Assembly: GCA_029204225.1 (NCBI GenBank)
Contig: CM055102.1
Coordinates: forward strand, 32,110,607 to 32,174,606
Direction of reading: 5' to 3'
DNA length: 64,000 bases
From: Diphasiastrum complanatum
Taxonomy: Eukaryota; Streptophyta; Lycopodiopsida; Lycopodiales; Lycopodiaceae
In this document: piece after piece, positions 32,940 through 44,089 of the stretch
How positions within the stretch are numbered: the first letter of the stretch is position 1
Layout: every line of letters begins with the position of its first letter
Notes under the pieces: generated by a model
What the model saw: the letters and a program-made list of their open reading frames with translations, nothing else
Database searches by the model: none
Told to the model about the DNA's origin: nothing
Translations under genes and position numbers: made by a program

Positions 32940-33240
32940 ACACATGTTTCGATAATGTATGGTCAAATTTGCCACACGTGCGAAAACGACGGCCAAATCA
33001 TTTGCATGACACGTGTACACTTTGGATCCTGACACGTGCATGCCAACTCTACAATCGTACGAGCCAGTCGTCCCATGATGCGTGTGTGGCCCAGATCATG
33101 ACATGTGTCCTCGCACGTGCATGCCAGTCGTATGATCGTACAGACCGTTGATGTCTTAACCCATGGTAGGTCCGTGTGATGACACGTGCGACCACATGTG
33201 CAGGGGGTTGGAGGTGTCACATCACACGTGTGATAATGAT
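32940..33240. promoter_or_regulatory. ACACGTG-rich repeats between the divergent genes
   Basis: The gap between partner 2 and the H3-like gene has about six CACGTG (G-box) cores in 250 bp, for example gccacacgtgcg, gacacgtgtac, gacacgtgcatgcc, tcgcacgtgcatgcc, gacacgtgcgacc and catcacacgtgtgat. They lie in degenerate tandem units of roughly 80 bp. In this position it could act as a shared promoter for the two divergent genes. That role is inference; it may be only a decayed satellite-like repeat. Confidence 0.5.
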
Positions 33241-33511
33241 GGGACATTCTGCAGGTATGAAAGGACGTTTTGGGCTCATATTTTCATTTCAAATTTCTTC
33301 GTTCTCTAGCGCTCCTCAGATTTTTTTGTTCACTTGCGCCCCTCACTATGCGCATATTGCTACCAGCGAATAGAGAGTTAGATACTAGTACAGCTTCCCC
33401 CTTCGTGCGTCGTAGCGATACGCCATCGTCCATATCGCCATCACGTGCCTCCCCTATCTGATATGCATTGTTCCTTGTGATTGGCACGTCATAACGATAT
33501 CTTAGCTTGAA

Positions 33512-33871
33512 ATGGCCCATACCAAGCAAACAACACGTCTTACCACATTTGCCCCGCCCCTGGAAGCCCTCCATACTGCCTATGAGGACTTTCAAGTCAA
33601 TTTCTATGAGGACTCTATGCTTTGCACAGTGCACACCAAGAGAGTTACCCTCATGCCTCAGGACATGCATCTTGTCATGAGGCTGAGGAGAACATACGAT
33701 CAGGTCTTTAAGAGTGGCTTCACCTCTAGGCCACCACCTACAGAGAGAGGGCTTGTTCCTCAACGAAGAAGGGGAAAGCGGACCAAGCCCACCAGGCCTG
33801 CCAGGCAAAGGGTAGTACTCAGCGAATCACCATCCCAGATATATCAAATCCAGTTGTGGAGGCTGGTTTGA
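33512..33871 (+). CDS. Truncated histone H3-like protein
   Basis: A 119-residue intronless ORF. It opens MAHTKQTTRLTT, clearly an H3 tail (canonical MARTKQTARKST): K4 and R8 are kept, R2 is H and K9 is L. It then jumps directly to the second half of the histone fold. Residues 19-47 match alpha-2 (EALHTAYEDFQVNFYEDSML, then CTVHTKRVTLMPQDMHLVMR), and alpha-3 ends RLRR. H3 residues of about 13-87 (rest of tail, alpha-N, alpha-1, loop 1) are missing and no intron could hide them. After residue 62 a basic extension of about 57 residues follows (QRRRGKRTKPTRPARQR). It could not form a normal H3-H4 pair. The frame is open, but the internal deletion could equally mark a decaying pseudogene. Confidence 0.7.
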   Translation: MAHTKQTTRLTTFAPPLEALHTAYEDFQVNFYEDSMLCTVHTKRVTLMPQDMHLVMRLRRTYDQVFKSGFTSRPPPTERGLVPQRRRGKRTKPTRPARQRVVLSESPSQIYQIQLWRLV

Positions 33872-34205
33872 TGTATTTTGTAAATAGATGTAAATGCGAT
33901 GATACTAAGGATATTGGAGTTGTGCTGTCCTTTTTTGCACACAGCCTTCATAGTCCAACTCAGGCGACGAAATATCTTCTCCATACAACCTCAGAGACCA
34001 AAGTCTTTATTATTCCATACTGCCAAAAGTAAGTGATTACATAGAATATATTCAAGTAATATTTTAAATAGGTATTGTAATTCCTTCAGTTTAACTAATT
34101 ATTTCTTGTTTGCAGCAAGCATTGGAGTATGCATATAATCTCCCTTAGGGAAGATTCAGATGGGATCATTAATCCCATCTGTTTAAATAAAGTCATATCT
34201 TTATG
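33872..34205. other. No recognised feature
   Basis: AT-rich sequence downstream of the H3-like ORF. I see no coding signal and no clear transposon end before the copia relic begins at about 34206. Confidence 0.4.
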
Positions 34206-34560
34206 ATACCTTTGAAATGATAGACTTAGGGTTGATGCCTTATTGCATTGAGTATAAAAGTATGGCACAAGAAAAATGATATGTTCTGACTCAAAGTAGG
34301 TATGCTAGGAAATGCTGATGAGATTCAATATGCATGATTATACACCTATGAATGTAACACAAAACTTGTTGAATATGATGACTCTTGGACTTGTGTATTT
34401 ATATCTTTACATTCAGCTAGTTGGAAGCCGTATTAGCTTGACTTATATTGTCTTGATATTTGTTTTTCTATGAGACTAGTAAGTCGATTTATGTCAAATC
34501 TCAAAAAAGTTATTGGAAAAGTACCATAAAACAAATCATTAGATTTGTCAAACGAACATT
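34206..34560 (+). pseudogene. Ty1/copia RT relic, second copy of 4691-5045
   Basis: Nearly identical to 4691-5045 (FEMIDLGLMPYCIEYK region). The match breaks at aacgaacattg. About 720 bp (34560-35275) follow here that are missing from the first copy, beginning NHALEYIPHDIV, which resembles the continuation of copia RT/RNase H. Decayed by stops. Confidence 0.7.
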
Positions 34561-35040
34561 GAATCATGCATTGGAATATATACCACATGATATTGTAACA
34601 ATATAGTAATTGGTCACCTTGTGTCTTATCGACAGAGTCAAAGTGCAGAATCATGGCTATCCTTGACGCCTTCGCAATTTTGTAACTATGGTTGTCTAAG
34701 AAACCATTTGACTCATCAAATAATAAATTGATTTTGTTGTGATAGATGATTCTATACACAATGCTCTATTATTAGTCTTCCGCAGCTCTAATTTGAATCT
34801 GTGTTTGGGCTCTTTGCAATCAATTCTACAAAATGTATACCAATGGACTTGAATGAGACTTTAGTATTGCCAAGACATTGTAAACATGTGCCTCTTAACC
34901 TTCACATTAGATTATTTATATCGTAGTCATTCGTATTTTTTTTAATACTTATTTTTTGCCAAGTCATGGACTAATTTTTTATGAATTTTGTTATATGTTA
35001 TATTTATAGGATATATACACACGGCTAACTAATCAAAAGA

Positions 35041-36240
35041 ATGTTTAATCTGTACTTTACATTTAGGATTAAGGCACTACGTGTTGTTGGCAATTGCCTT
35101 TGGATGATGTTTGATTCTGTTTGGTCGCGATTCAATGTACTTGTTGATCTGCATGAATCGGATTGCGGCCGATTGTTTGAGAATGGCCGAATTATCGAAT
35201 TTGATCAGATGGTCCGAGGTGGTCGAACTATCTAGGATGGTCAAACAGTTGTAGATGACCAAATAGTCGAATGTGTCCAAACAATTGGAGAAACATTGTA
35301 ATTGATTCCTTTGTATTTTTGTAGACTATATTAGATTAAATCCAACACCCTCCCTTAATCCATCCTTGAATGCCTTGATTTGTAAATTCAAGATAGCACA
35401 AAAGTTCTTGTGTGTTTCTCGATTCAAACCTTTTGTAAATATATCACCCACCATGTACTAGGTTCTACAAAATTTTAGACTTACCTCCTTGTTGAGTATA
35501 TTGCTCCTGATGTAGTGGTACTTACTTCTGATGTGCTTGCTCCCAGAGTGAAATCTAGGATTGATCGATAATGCAATAGCATTATGATTGTCACATTGAA
35601 TAATTGCTGGAGCAGATTGTCTGAGACCAATATTAGACAATAAATCCTCAATCGAATACCTCTTTAGTAGCTTGAGAGGCTGCAATGTATTCAGATTCTG
35701 TAGATGACATTATAATGCAAGTTTGTTTTCAATTGTTCCAAGATATTGGACCATTATTGAATAGGAAGACAAGTCCAGAAGTTGATCTTCTGTTGTCGAT
35801 ATTGCCTGCCCAATTTGCATCTGTATATCCATGAAGTGCATGGATATCGGATGAATTTCATCACCATAGCAAATACAACGGTCAATATTAGCTCGTACAT
35901 ATCTATTTACTCTTAAAAGAGCTTTCCAGTGGATCATACCAGGGTTGGCAATATATTATCTCAAAGAACTGATGGCGTATGCAAGATCGGGCCTGGTAGA
36001 GATCATTGCATATATTAGAGATCCAATAATTGATTGGTATGGATATCCCTTCATTTTGGCCTTCTCCTCATTGGTCTGAGGGCATTGTTCCTTGATTAAT
36101 TTGAGACCTGGATCCATGGGATTATGTACAAACTTGCAATTCATGAGATTGAATTTCGTCAGCAAATTATAGAAGTACCTCTGCTGGGGTGATATAGAGA
36201 AGTCTTTTGCTTCTGTCTCTATGGATTTTGTCAATAATCA
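35041..36240 (-). pseudogene. copia family 3: RT end, RNase H and LTR start
   Basis: Minus-strand copia RT C-terminus (QQRYFYNLLTKFNLMNCKFV, YQSIIGSLIYAMISTRPDLA) and RNase H remnants (IIQCDNHNAIALSINPRFHS, SKHIRSKYHYIRSNILNKE), in three frames. The polypurine tract and LTR start TGTTGGATTTAATC lie at 35347, as at 5120. The upstream part is cut at about 36235 by the LTR of copia family 4. LTR extent to the left is uncertain. Confidence 0.75.
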
Positions 36241-36489
36241 GATATGCAACATCAAGCATTCACCATAAGCATTCACCAAAGAAGCCGGAAGAAGAACACA
36301 CACTATCAATCTATCACACTACAACATACGGAATGTAAAATGTACATATAAACCCTGAACCCTGATAGAGAGGGAGAACCTAGGAGTAGACTACTAGACT
36401 AGCCAACGGCTAGTTACAGCTAGTAATAAAGTACATCATAAATGGTAACTAAGAAGTGTAACAATGAAGTTTATCATTGATTTCTAACA
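36229..36489 (-). repeat. 3' LTR of copia family 4
   Basis: Minus strand: TGTTAGAAATCAATGATAAA at 36489, following polypurine tract ATTGAGGGAGAG, to ...ATTATTGACA at 36229, about 261 bp. The first 37 bases recur at 42640-42676 in plus orientation. No 5' LTR is seen near 40.6-41 kb. Confidence 0.6.
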
Positions 36490-39400
36490 CTCTCCCTCAA
36501 TGATAAAATTACATTCTTCCATTCCTAGTAGAGTACGAAACTTTTCAAATTTACATCTACCTAATAACTTAGTAAAAATATCTGCCACTTGATCTTTAGA
36601 TTTACAAAAAACAAGATCAATGGCTCCATCAAGAATTTTCTCTCGAACAAAATGATAATGTATTTCGATGTGCTTGGTTTGAACATGTAAAACTTGATGT
36701 TTGGCAAGGTGAATGCAGCTTTGATTGTCGCAAGATGTAGTAGTTGCATCCATCTGTGGTTGACCTAAATCCACAAGCAATCTTCGTAACCATACCGCTT
36801 CTTGTGCAGCATTGCTGAGTGCTCGATATTCAGCTTTCGTCGAGGATAAGCTATTTTAGATTGCTTTTTGTTGCTCCATGAAACTGCAGCTGTACCATAA
36901 CTGAATGTATGACCACTGGTAGACCTTAGTCATCAACATTACCTGCCCAATCAGCATTTGTATATCCTATCAATATTGGCACTTCAGGCTGATCATACTT
37001 CAAACCAAAATTTAATGTCTTTCGAATGTATCTGAGAATATGTTTAGCAGACTTCCAGTGGACTAGGATCTTGCATGAATTGACTAGCAACACCAACAAC
37101 ATAAGAAATATCAGGTCGTGTGTGTGTCAAATAAATCAAACTACCCACCAGCTATCTATACAAATAAGCATCCACTTTCTCAGATTCATCATATGCAGTA
37201 AGCTTTGTGTTGACATCCATAGGTTTACTCAAAGGCTTACAGTCCTGCATATTGAACTTATAAAGCAAATCTCGTGCATATTTGCTTTGTGTAAGAAAGA
37301 CCACATTTTTCTTTTGCCATACTTCAATGCCAAGACAATAGTGCATCAATCCTAGATCACTCATGTCAAAAGCATTGGAAAGATCTGATTTGATTTCATC
37401 ACTTAAGCTCTCATTACTTCTTCTAATAATCAAATCATCCACGTACAACACAATGAACACTATATCTGAATCTTGCCTTAGAATGTAAAGATTAGGATCA
37501 ACATCACTCTTTACCATTCCCCTTCGCTTAAAGTGTTCATCAATGCAAGAGTACCACGCCTGTGGTGCTTGTTTCAATCCATAAATAGCTTTGTTGAGCT
37601 TACAAACAAGGTGCTCTCTCCCTGGTTCAATAAATCCTTGAGGTTGTACTAAGTACACCTCTTCATCCAGCACTCCATTAAGAAAAGCAGATTTAACATC
37701 CATTTGTTGGATCTTCCAACCATAGAAAGCAGAAATAGCAATGACAGAACATATAGTTACCATCTTAGCTACATGTACGAAGGTTTCCTCAAAATAAATA
37801 CCTTCTTGCTGCTCAAATCCTCTCGCAACCAACCGTGCTTTGTATTTGTTGAGTTGCCCATCAGCTCCATATTTGATCGTGTATATCCATTTGCAAGTGA
37901 TAGGCGTCTTACCATTAGGTAGCTCAACCAAGTTCCAAGTCCTATCATTTTTTATATAGTTTCCATTTATGTTTCCATAGCTTCATGCCACTCCTCGTGC
38001 TCCTTTGTTTTATCAAAAGTTTTTGGTTCTTGAGCCTTGAGCACAGAACCCATTAGGGCTAGATTCATTCTAATCTTGCAGGAGGTTTTCGATTTCTACT
38101 TGATCTTCTAAGCTCTCCCTGCTCACTAGATTCGGAAGTATCTCCTTTCTTTGCACCATCTGTGACTACTAAGTACCATTTAGGTAATTTCTTGGGAATT
38201 TCAGCATCAGGCTTGCCTTTGTCCAATGGATTTTCTATATCAAAATCCACTTCCTTCTTGACCTGTACTTTTGCTCCCTCATCAAAAGGTTCAGTGATTA
38301 CTTCAGATTGTTCACCTCGGCCCATCTCATAAAATGTAGCATCCCTAGAAATTACAAGCTTCTGTGCATTTGTGTCATACATCTTGTATGCCTTGGCCTT
38401 CTCATCATATCCAAGGAAAATACACTTGATAGCTTTTGCATCCAATTTCCTTCGTTTCTCATCAAGAATATGAGCATAAGCATCACAACCAAATACTCTC
38501 AAATGAGAAATATTAGGTTTCTTTCTAGTAACAGTTTCATGAGGTGTCTTACCTTCCACGGATTTTGTAGGACACCAATTTAGGATGTGCGTAGCTGTGC
38601 TACAAGCTTCTGCCCAAAAGGTGTTTGGCAGACCCTTGCTTTTGAGCATCGCCCTAGCCATATCAACAATAGATTTGTTCTTTCGTTCTGCAACTCCATT
38701 TTGCTGTGGTGAATAAGGTGTTGTATTCTGCCTCTTGATCCCTTGATCTTTGCAAAAATCAATAAACTCTGTCAAAAAATAGTCATCACCTCCATCAGTT
38801 CTCAAAGTTTTGATGCAACATTCTATTTGCTTTTCAACTAATGCCTTGAATTCCCTGAACTTAGCAAAAGCATCTAATTTCTTGCTTATGAAATAAATCC
38901 AAATGCATATGCTATAATCATCAATGAAGGTGATAAAGTAATAGTAGCCACTAAGAGATCTAGTCTGCATAGGTCCACATAGATCACTGTGGACAAAATC
39001 TAGGATGCCACTGGCTCTCCTTGCTTCACTTTTGGGAAACCTCTCTCTGTCTTTTTTTCCCAAAATGCAACCTTCACAAATTTTTTCTTCAAAAGAAATA
39101 TCAGGCAATCCTATAACTAGATTACCTCTTTTGAGAACCTATAAACTTTGAGCACTAATATGACCAGATCGTTGATGCCAAAGATCACTTCGACTATCAA
39201 CCGTGCTTACCATAGCAAAGGATCTCGCATTCAATTTGTAGAGTCGATAATCGTTGACTCTAGCTCCTGTAGCAATCACTTTGTAGTGATTTTTGATGTC
39301 TCTGACAAGACATTTGTCACTGTCAAACTCAACCTTGAGTTGTTGATCAGCCATCGTCCCAACATATAGTAGATTGTTAGCTAAGCCAGGTACATATTGC

Positions 39401-40618
39401 ACATTGCTTATCCGCTTTATCTTCCCGCTGGCTAACTTCACTGGTACCACTCCAATTCCTTTAATAGATAGCAATTTGCCATCGGCTTGTCCAACTTCAT
39501 CACCATTGTGAGTTTCCTTGAGTTCTGAAAACCACTCTTTCCTTGAAGTCATGTGCTTGGATGCACCACTATCAATGTACCAGGTATCCTTGGCTTCATC
39601 ACTTGTCATTAATGCTATAATGAACAAGTTTAAACCCTTACCCGTATCATCTTCATATTGATCATCATTGGATGTTGATCAGCATAATTGTCTTCATAAT
39701 AATCATCATCAAATTATGTTGATCAGCATAATTGTCCGCTTGCCATTTTCCTTTTCTTTGTTCTATTTCCTTCTATTTTTTGAAGCATTCATGCTCCCAA
39801 TGGCCAGGTTTGTTGCAATACCTACAACTTCCAGGTTTATTTTGCTTGGAATAGCCGCGTCCTTGACCTTGGCCTTGATTCCAATTGCCTCAATTTGGGC
39901 CATCATTAAATTGTTCTTGAAATTGTTGGAACGATCCATGATATGAGTTTCCACCTCTTGATTTGTGTCTTCCACGACCAAATCTGCCAACACGTCCTCT
40001 CACTGCAAGAGCTTGATCAAATCTCATGTTGTGATGAGTCAAGTTCTCTTGACGTTGTCCTTCCTGCAAAAGCAATCCACCTAAATCTTCATAGGTTGGA
40101 AGATTTTCTCGTGTGGCTATACTTGTCACAAACATTTGATGTGATTCACTCAAACTATTCAATGTCAACTGCACGATCTCACGATCTTGTACTTGCTCTC
40201 CAACTGTTGCTAATTGGTCACGAATCTCTTTGATCGTCAGTAGGGATCAGCAACAATTGCACCATCATCCATCCGCAATGTGTGTAGCTTCGTCTTCAGG
40301 AATAGCACTCGAGATGTGTTTGTGGTCTCAAACAATGCCTTCAACGTATCCCATGCTTCTTTTGGTCCTTCTGAATCCGAAATGTAGGGAATAATTGCAT
40401 CTCTAACTGATAAGTTGATGACATTTTGTGCTTTCTGTTTTCTCCTGTCAACTGTCGTTGATCTTCTTCAATCACTGCTCTTGTCTCTTCACCTGTCACA
40501 TCTCCCATAGCTCCTTTTCCATCAAAATGTTTTTCAGTTTGAATTTCCAAACTGCATAGTTGCCGGCTCCTTCCAATTTGCTTGACTCATTGAGGACGCT
40601 CTCGCTTAGACTTGCCAT
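36484..40618 (-). pseudogene. copia family 4: nearly complete gag-pol, several breaks
   Basis: Gag starts ATG 40618 (ASLSESVLNESSKLEGAGNY, then AVWKFKLKNILMEKELW) and is soon stopped by a TGA. Gag continues at 40174-39763. Protease WYIDSGASKHMTS lies near 39590. Integrase (39108-38065) has HSDLCGPMQTRSLSGYYYFI, FIDDYSICIWIYF and PYSPQQNGVAERKNKSIVDM with the catalytic E. RT (37931-37152) has QMDVKSAFLNGVLDEEVYL and YVDDLIIRRS. RNase H (36780-36484) has QTKHIEIHYHFVREKILDGA. The domain order is classic Ty1/copia. Breaks occur near 40550, 39130, 37940, 37150 and 36860. Confidence 0.9.
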
Positions 40619-40692
40619 TACTGAATAGATGAGTCCGGATCAAGTAATTTATCACACCACAGAACTGTATATTTTTCTGGTTATACACCTTA

Positions 40693-40933
40693 TATCAGAA
40701 TGGAACATGGAAGTACAGCTGCTCAGGATCCTCTTTAACTTGTGCGTGTGGATCCAATATTGGAGCATGTGATATCGGACTGGAGCACGGATGTACAATT
40801 GTTCAGAATTCTCTTTAGCTCGTGCGCTTGGATCCGATATCGGTACGGACAATATCGGACTGGAGCGCGAACCTACGACTGCTCGGGTTTCTCTTCAGCT
40901 AGCGTGCTTGGATCCGATATTGGTACGGATATA
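40693..40933. repeat. Three tandem 80-bp repeats
   Basis: Units begin at 40693, 40774 and 40854 (atcggactggagc..., ending ...cttggatccgatatcggtacgga), each diverged by several substitutions. A TATA-like ggatataaaaag follows directly at about 40927. This resembles a U3 enhancer array pointing rightwards, but no plus-strand gene follows. Confidence 0.85.
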
Positions 40934-40989
40934 AAAAGAGAATATAAAAACTTTCAAAGGGAATATTCTAGATTTCGAAATGAGTGATC

Positions 40990-42090
40990 GTTCAAACAGA
41001 CAGATATCTGTAATGTGAAAGGTATGAAGCCTCAAAGCTCTAAATGGCAGTACTAGACACTGTCTGGTGTGATTTGCAGTACCCCAAACAAACAAATGAG
41101 AGATTTCTTGGCACAACTCTCTGACAAATGACACTTTTCACAAAGACTAAAAACAATATTGTAAAACTTTTTCCATTCAGGGATTTCAAGTTACAATACA
41201 GAAAAAAGATGTTCGTGGATGTAGAGACCGACATGAAATTGGAAAAGAGTGGAAAAGAGCATCCCAATATGAAGGGCAATGCAAAAAGAGCCGTATGGAG
41301 GTGAAATGCTTTTTCAAATATTTAAGTAACAAGTGTTCTGTAGGTCTTTGAATCTCAATATTCTCATTTTCATCAAAATTAGACATGTGTATGTTTAATT
41401 TGTAGATATATTACACATCTGGTAAAAGCAAAGTAGGTTGACTCTATGCTTGTATATTTTAGATTTTGGAGGCAAAAAGATGAAGGGGAGACGTGTATGT
41501 ACAGTGACGAGTACCGTTTCTCTACCCAGAGAAGTTTGTCAAATTGGGAGATCCATAACAATCCATGGTGGATTGACTTCCAGGAACTGTCCCACAAAAT
41601 AGTCTGCGCTGTATAAGTTGCATAAGAAAGGCTCTTTGCCAATGCACGAGGAGGCAGTAAATCCGACAAGGGCAGAGGTGGAGATGAACTCGACATTAGA
41701 GACGAGGCTCAAAGACACAGAGTCGCAAGAACACAATGTTGTGCCACAAGAATGCTTCACCAGGAAAACTGGCAAGGGTCAGCAGCCTATCATTGAGGTG
41801 TCCATGGAATGCTCCTCAGTTGAAGAGAGATCACTCAAAAAAATGTGAGAGGACTACGAGGCCATATGACCCCTTTCATACCCAGTAGCAAATGGAAGCA
41901 AGGTACATTGTGTTCTTTCTGGTTTATGTCATAAATTCAAATGAGTGATGTCATTGATTGAAATATATATATGTGTAGATATTAACGTCGTATGTGTTAA
42001 AAATTGAGCTTCACTCTCCTTCAGCCTAAAGTTCTACTCGACACAGTCTGATCTCACAAAGAAAGACTGTCACAGGTACAGTATGTTACA
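40990..42090. other. No recognised gene
   Basis: Several short ORFs on both strands, none with a recognisable motif. Probably transposon-derived intergenic DNA leading to the copia RT fragment. Confidence 0.35.
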
Positions 42091-42099
42091 ATGGAAGCT

Positions 42100-42640
42100 G
42101 ATAGCTGCAACTAACCAGCTCAGCTCGTGGCAAGGGGATTTCTCCAGATTCCCAATATCGACTACTTCGAAACTTTTAGCCCGGTGGTCAAGCACACTTC
42201 CATTCGACTGCTACTATCATATGTTACTGCAGCAGATCTTGAGATACACAAGATGGATGTACAAATGGCAATCCTCAATGGAGTTATCGATGAGGACATT
42301 TACATGATGCATCCAGAAGGCTATATCCTCAATGGTCGAGAAGATCAGGTATGCAAACTCTCATAAAGCTTTGTACGGTCTAAAGCAATCATCTAGAGCT
42401 TGGTTTCATCGAATCAACACATTCTTAATTGATCATGGATTTGAATCTAGCTCTGCAAACTGTAATGTATATTTCAAATCTATCAATCAATTTTTTGTCA
42501 TCACTGACACTCTACGTAGATGATACATTGTTGTTTAACAATAATATCAGACTGACAAAGGAAACCAAGAGGATGCTATCCCGATAATTCGAGATGACAG
42601 ATCTTGGAGAGGCGCACTACTGTCTCGGGATTCAAATCTG
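42100..42640 (+). pseudogene. Ty1/copia RT relic, plus strand
   Basis: ARGFLQIPNIDYFETFSPVV, KMDVQMAILNGVIDEDIYMM, HKALYGLKQSSRAWFHRINT, then YVDDTLLFNNN and FEMTDLGEAHYCLGIQI in shifted frames. This is the core of a copia reverse transcriptase with its YVDD site. It is cut at 42640 by a short copy of the family 4 LTR start (42640-42676). Confidence 0.85.
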
Positions 42641-43473
42641 TTAGAAATCAATGATAAACTTCATTGTTACACTTCACATATGACATTGCTATCCAAGTCC
42701 TAACAATATGATTGATTCTGAGAGAATCCAGTGGTGGCGAGCTTAGATCTGTGTCATCCTAATCAAGACTAAGGAGGAAGGTGATGCTTCCTCTGATGGC
42801 ACGAGGTAGCTCAACCCCCCATACCCAACATCTAGATGCTCGCCACACGACTGTAGTGACACTTGGAAGTTTCTCAACAGCTGGTGTTTATACATCTGAA
42901 TGCTTTTCAAAAACTCAATAATCTTGTTCACCCTTTTGAATAACACTTAAAGGCATAAATTTTGTTTTTCCCCAAACCCCTACTTAATTGTCGCCTGTCA
43001 AATTTCAAAACTTACAAGATCTAGTAAACACGTGTCACCATTGAATGCTTGATTAAACATTAGTGAGCAAGTGTCATGAGATCAAGACCTCTTGTGCGAT
43101 CCGGGCTTAATGTGAGTCACTGTCTCAGCCGCACGTAGTAACACGAGTACTAAGTTAGCCCGCCCAATTAGATGTCAGCCACGCTAGCCTTAATCGGTCT
43201 AGTGGTAGTTCAAAAACGGGTGTCAATATCTCAAGACCATATGAGATAATCCAACGGAATGGCGAAGGCTGATTTGTGCTAGTTGGAAAAGGGGCTTGAT
43301 TCCGTGACTGCAAAAAATATGACAAAGACATGTCAACTTAGAGAGGACAATTACAAAGTGAACGACACAGACACGTCAACTTAAAGAAAAAGATGACAAT
43401 ACTTTATTGCTTCATGACAAACTAAAAATCCAAAACCCCCTGATCTAAAAACCCTTAAGAAATCCTACAACAT

Positions 43474-43945
43474 GCAGGTCTCGCTAGAGCACACTTCAAG
43501 GAAGGGTAGGGGGGTGCAAGTCCTAGATAGAGCACTCTTCAAGTTTTAATTCCTAGATAGAGCACTCTCCAACGCAACAGAGTCTCCCTCCTCCTCCATC
43601 GCTTTCAAGCTTCTGCCTCCATCGCTCAAAAAATGGTGCTACCTCCATCGCTCTCTTTAGAACTTCTGCTTGCCTCCAATGCATAGTTCAATGCAAGGGG
43701 GTGCATAGTTCAATGCCAGGGGTGCAGGTCTAGCTAGAGCACACTTCAATGAAGGGTAGGGGGGTTCAGGTCCTAGATAGAGCACTCTTCAAGTTTTAAT
43801 TCAAATTTTTTGAATCTATCTCCAGCGCAGCAGAGTCTCCCTCCTCCTCCATCGCTTTCAAGCTTCTGCCTCCATCGCTCAAAAAATGGTGCTGCCTCCA
43901 TCACTCTCTTTAGAACTTCTGCCTGCCTCCAATGCATAGTTCATG
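43474..43945. repeat. 250-bp tandem duplication
   Basis: gcaggtct.gctagagcacacttcaa.gaagggtaggggg begins at 43474 and again at 43724. Homology continues through gagtctccctcctcctccatcgctttcaagcttctgcctccatcgctcaaaaaatgg to tgcctccaatgcatagttca. Copies differ by small indels. No coding function is evident. Confidence 0.88.
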
Positions 43946-44089
43946 CTGCCTCCAGCCAACAAGGTTCTAGCGTTCAGCTCTCTCCAGTGCACAAGGACTC
44001 ACAACGTTCAAGTCCCTCCAGCGCACAAGGACTCATAGGATTTTACCTTCCGTTGTTGTTGATGAGAATGTGGAGAATCGGTGAATAGA

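Noticed and set aside
41379-41848. Overlapping ORFs on both strands
   Set aside because: No conserved motif in either; could not be connected to a known transposon protein.
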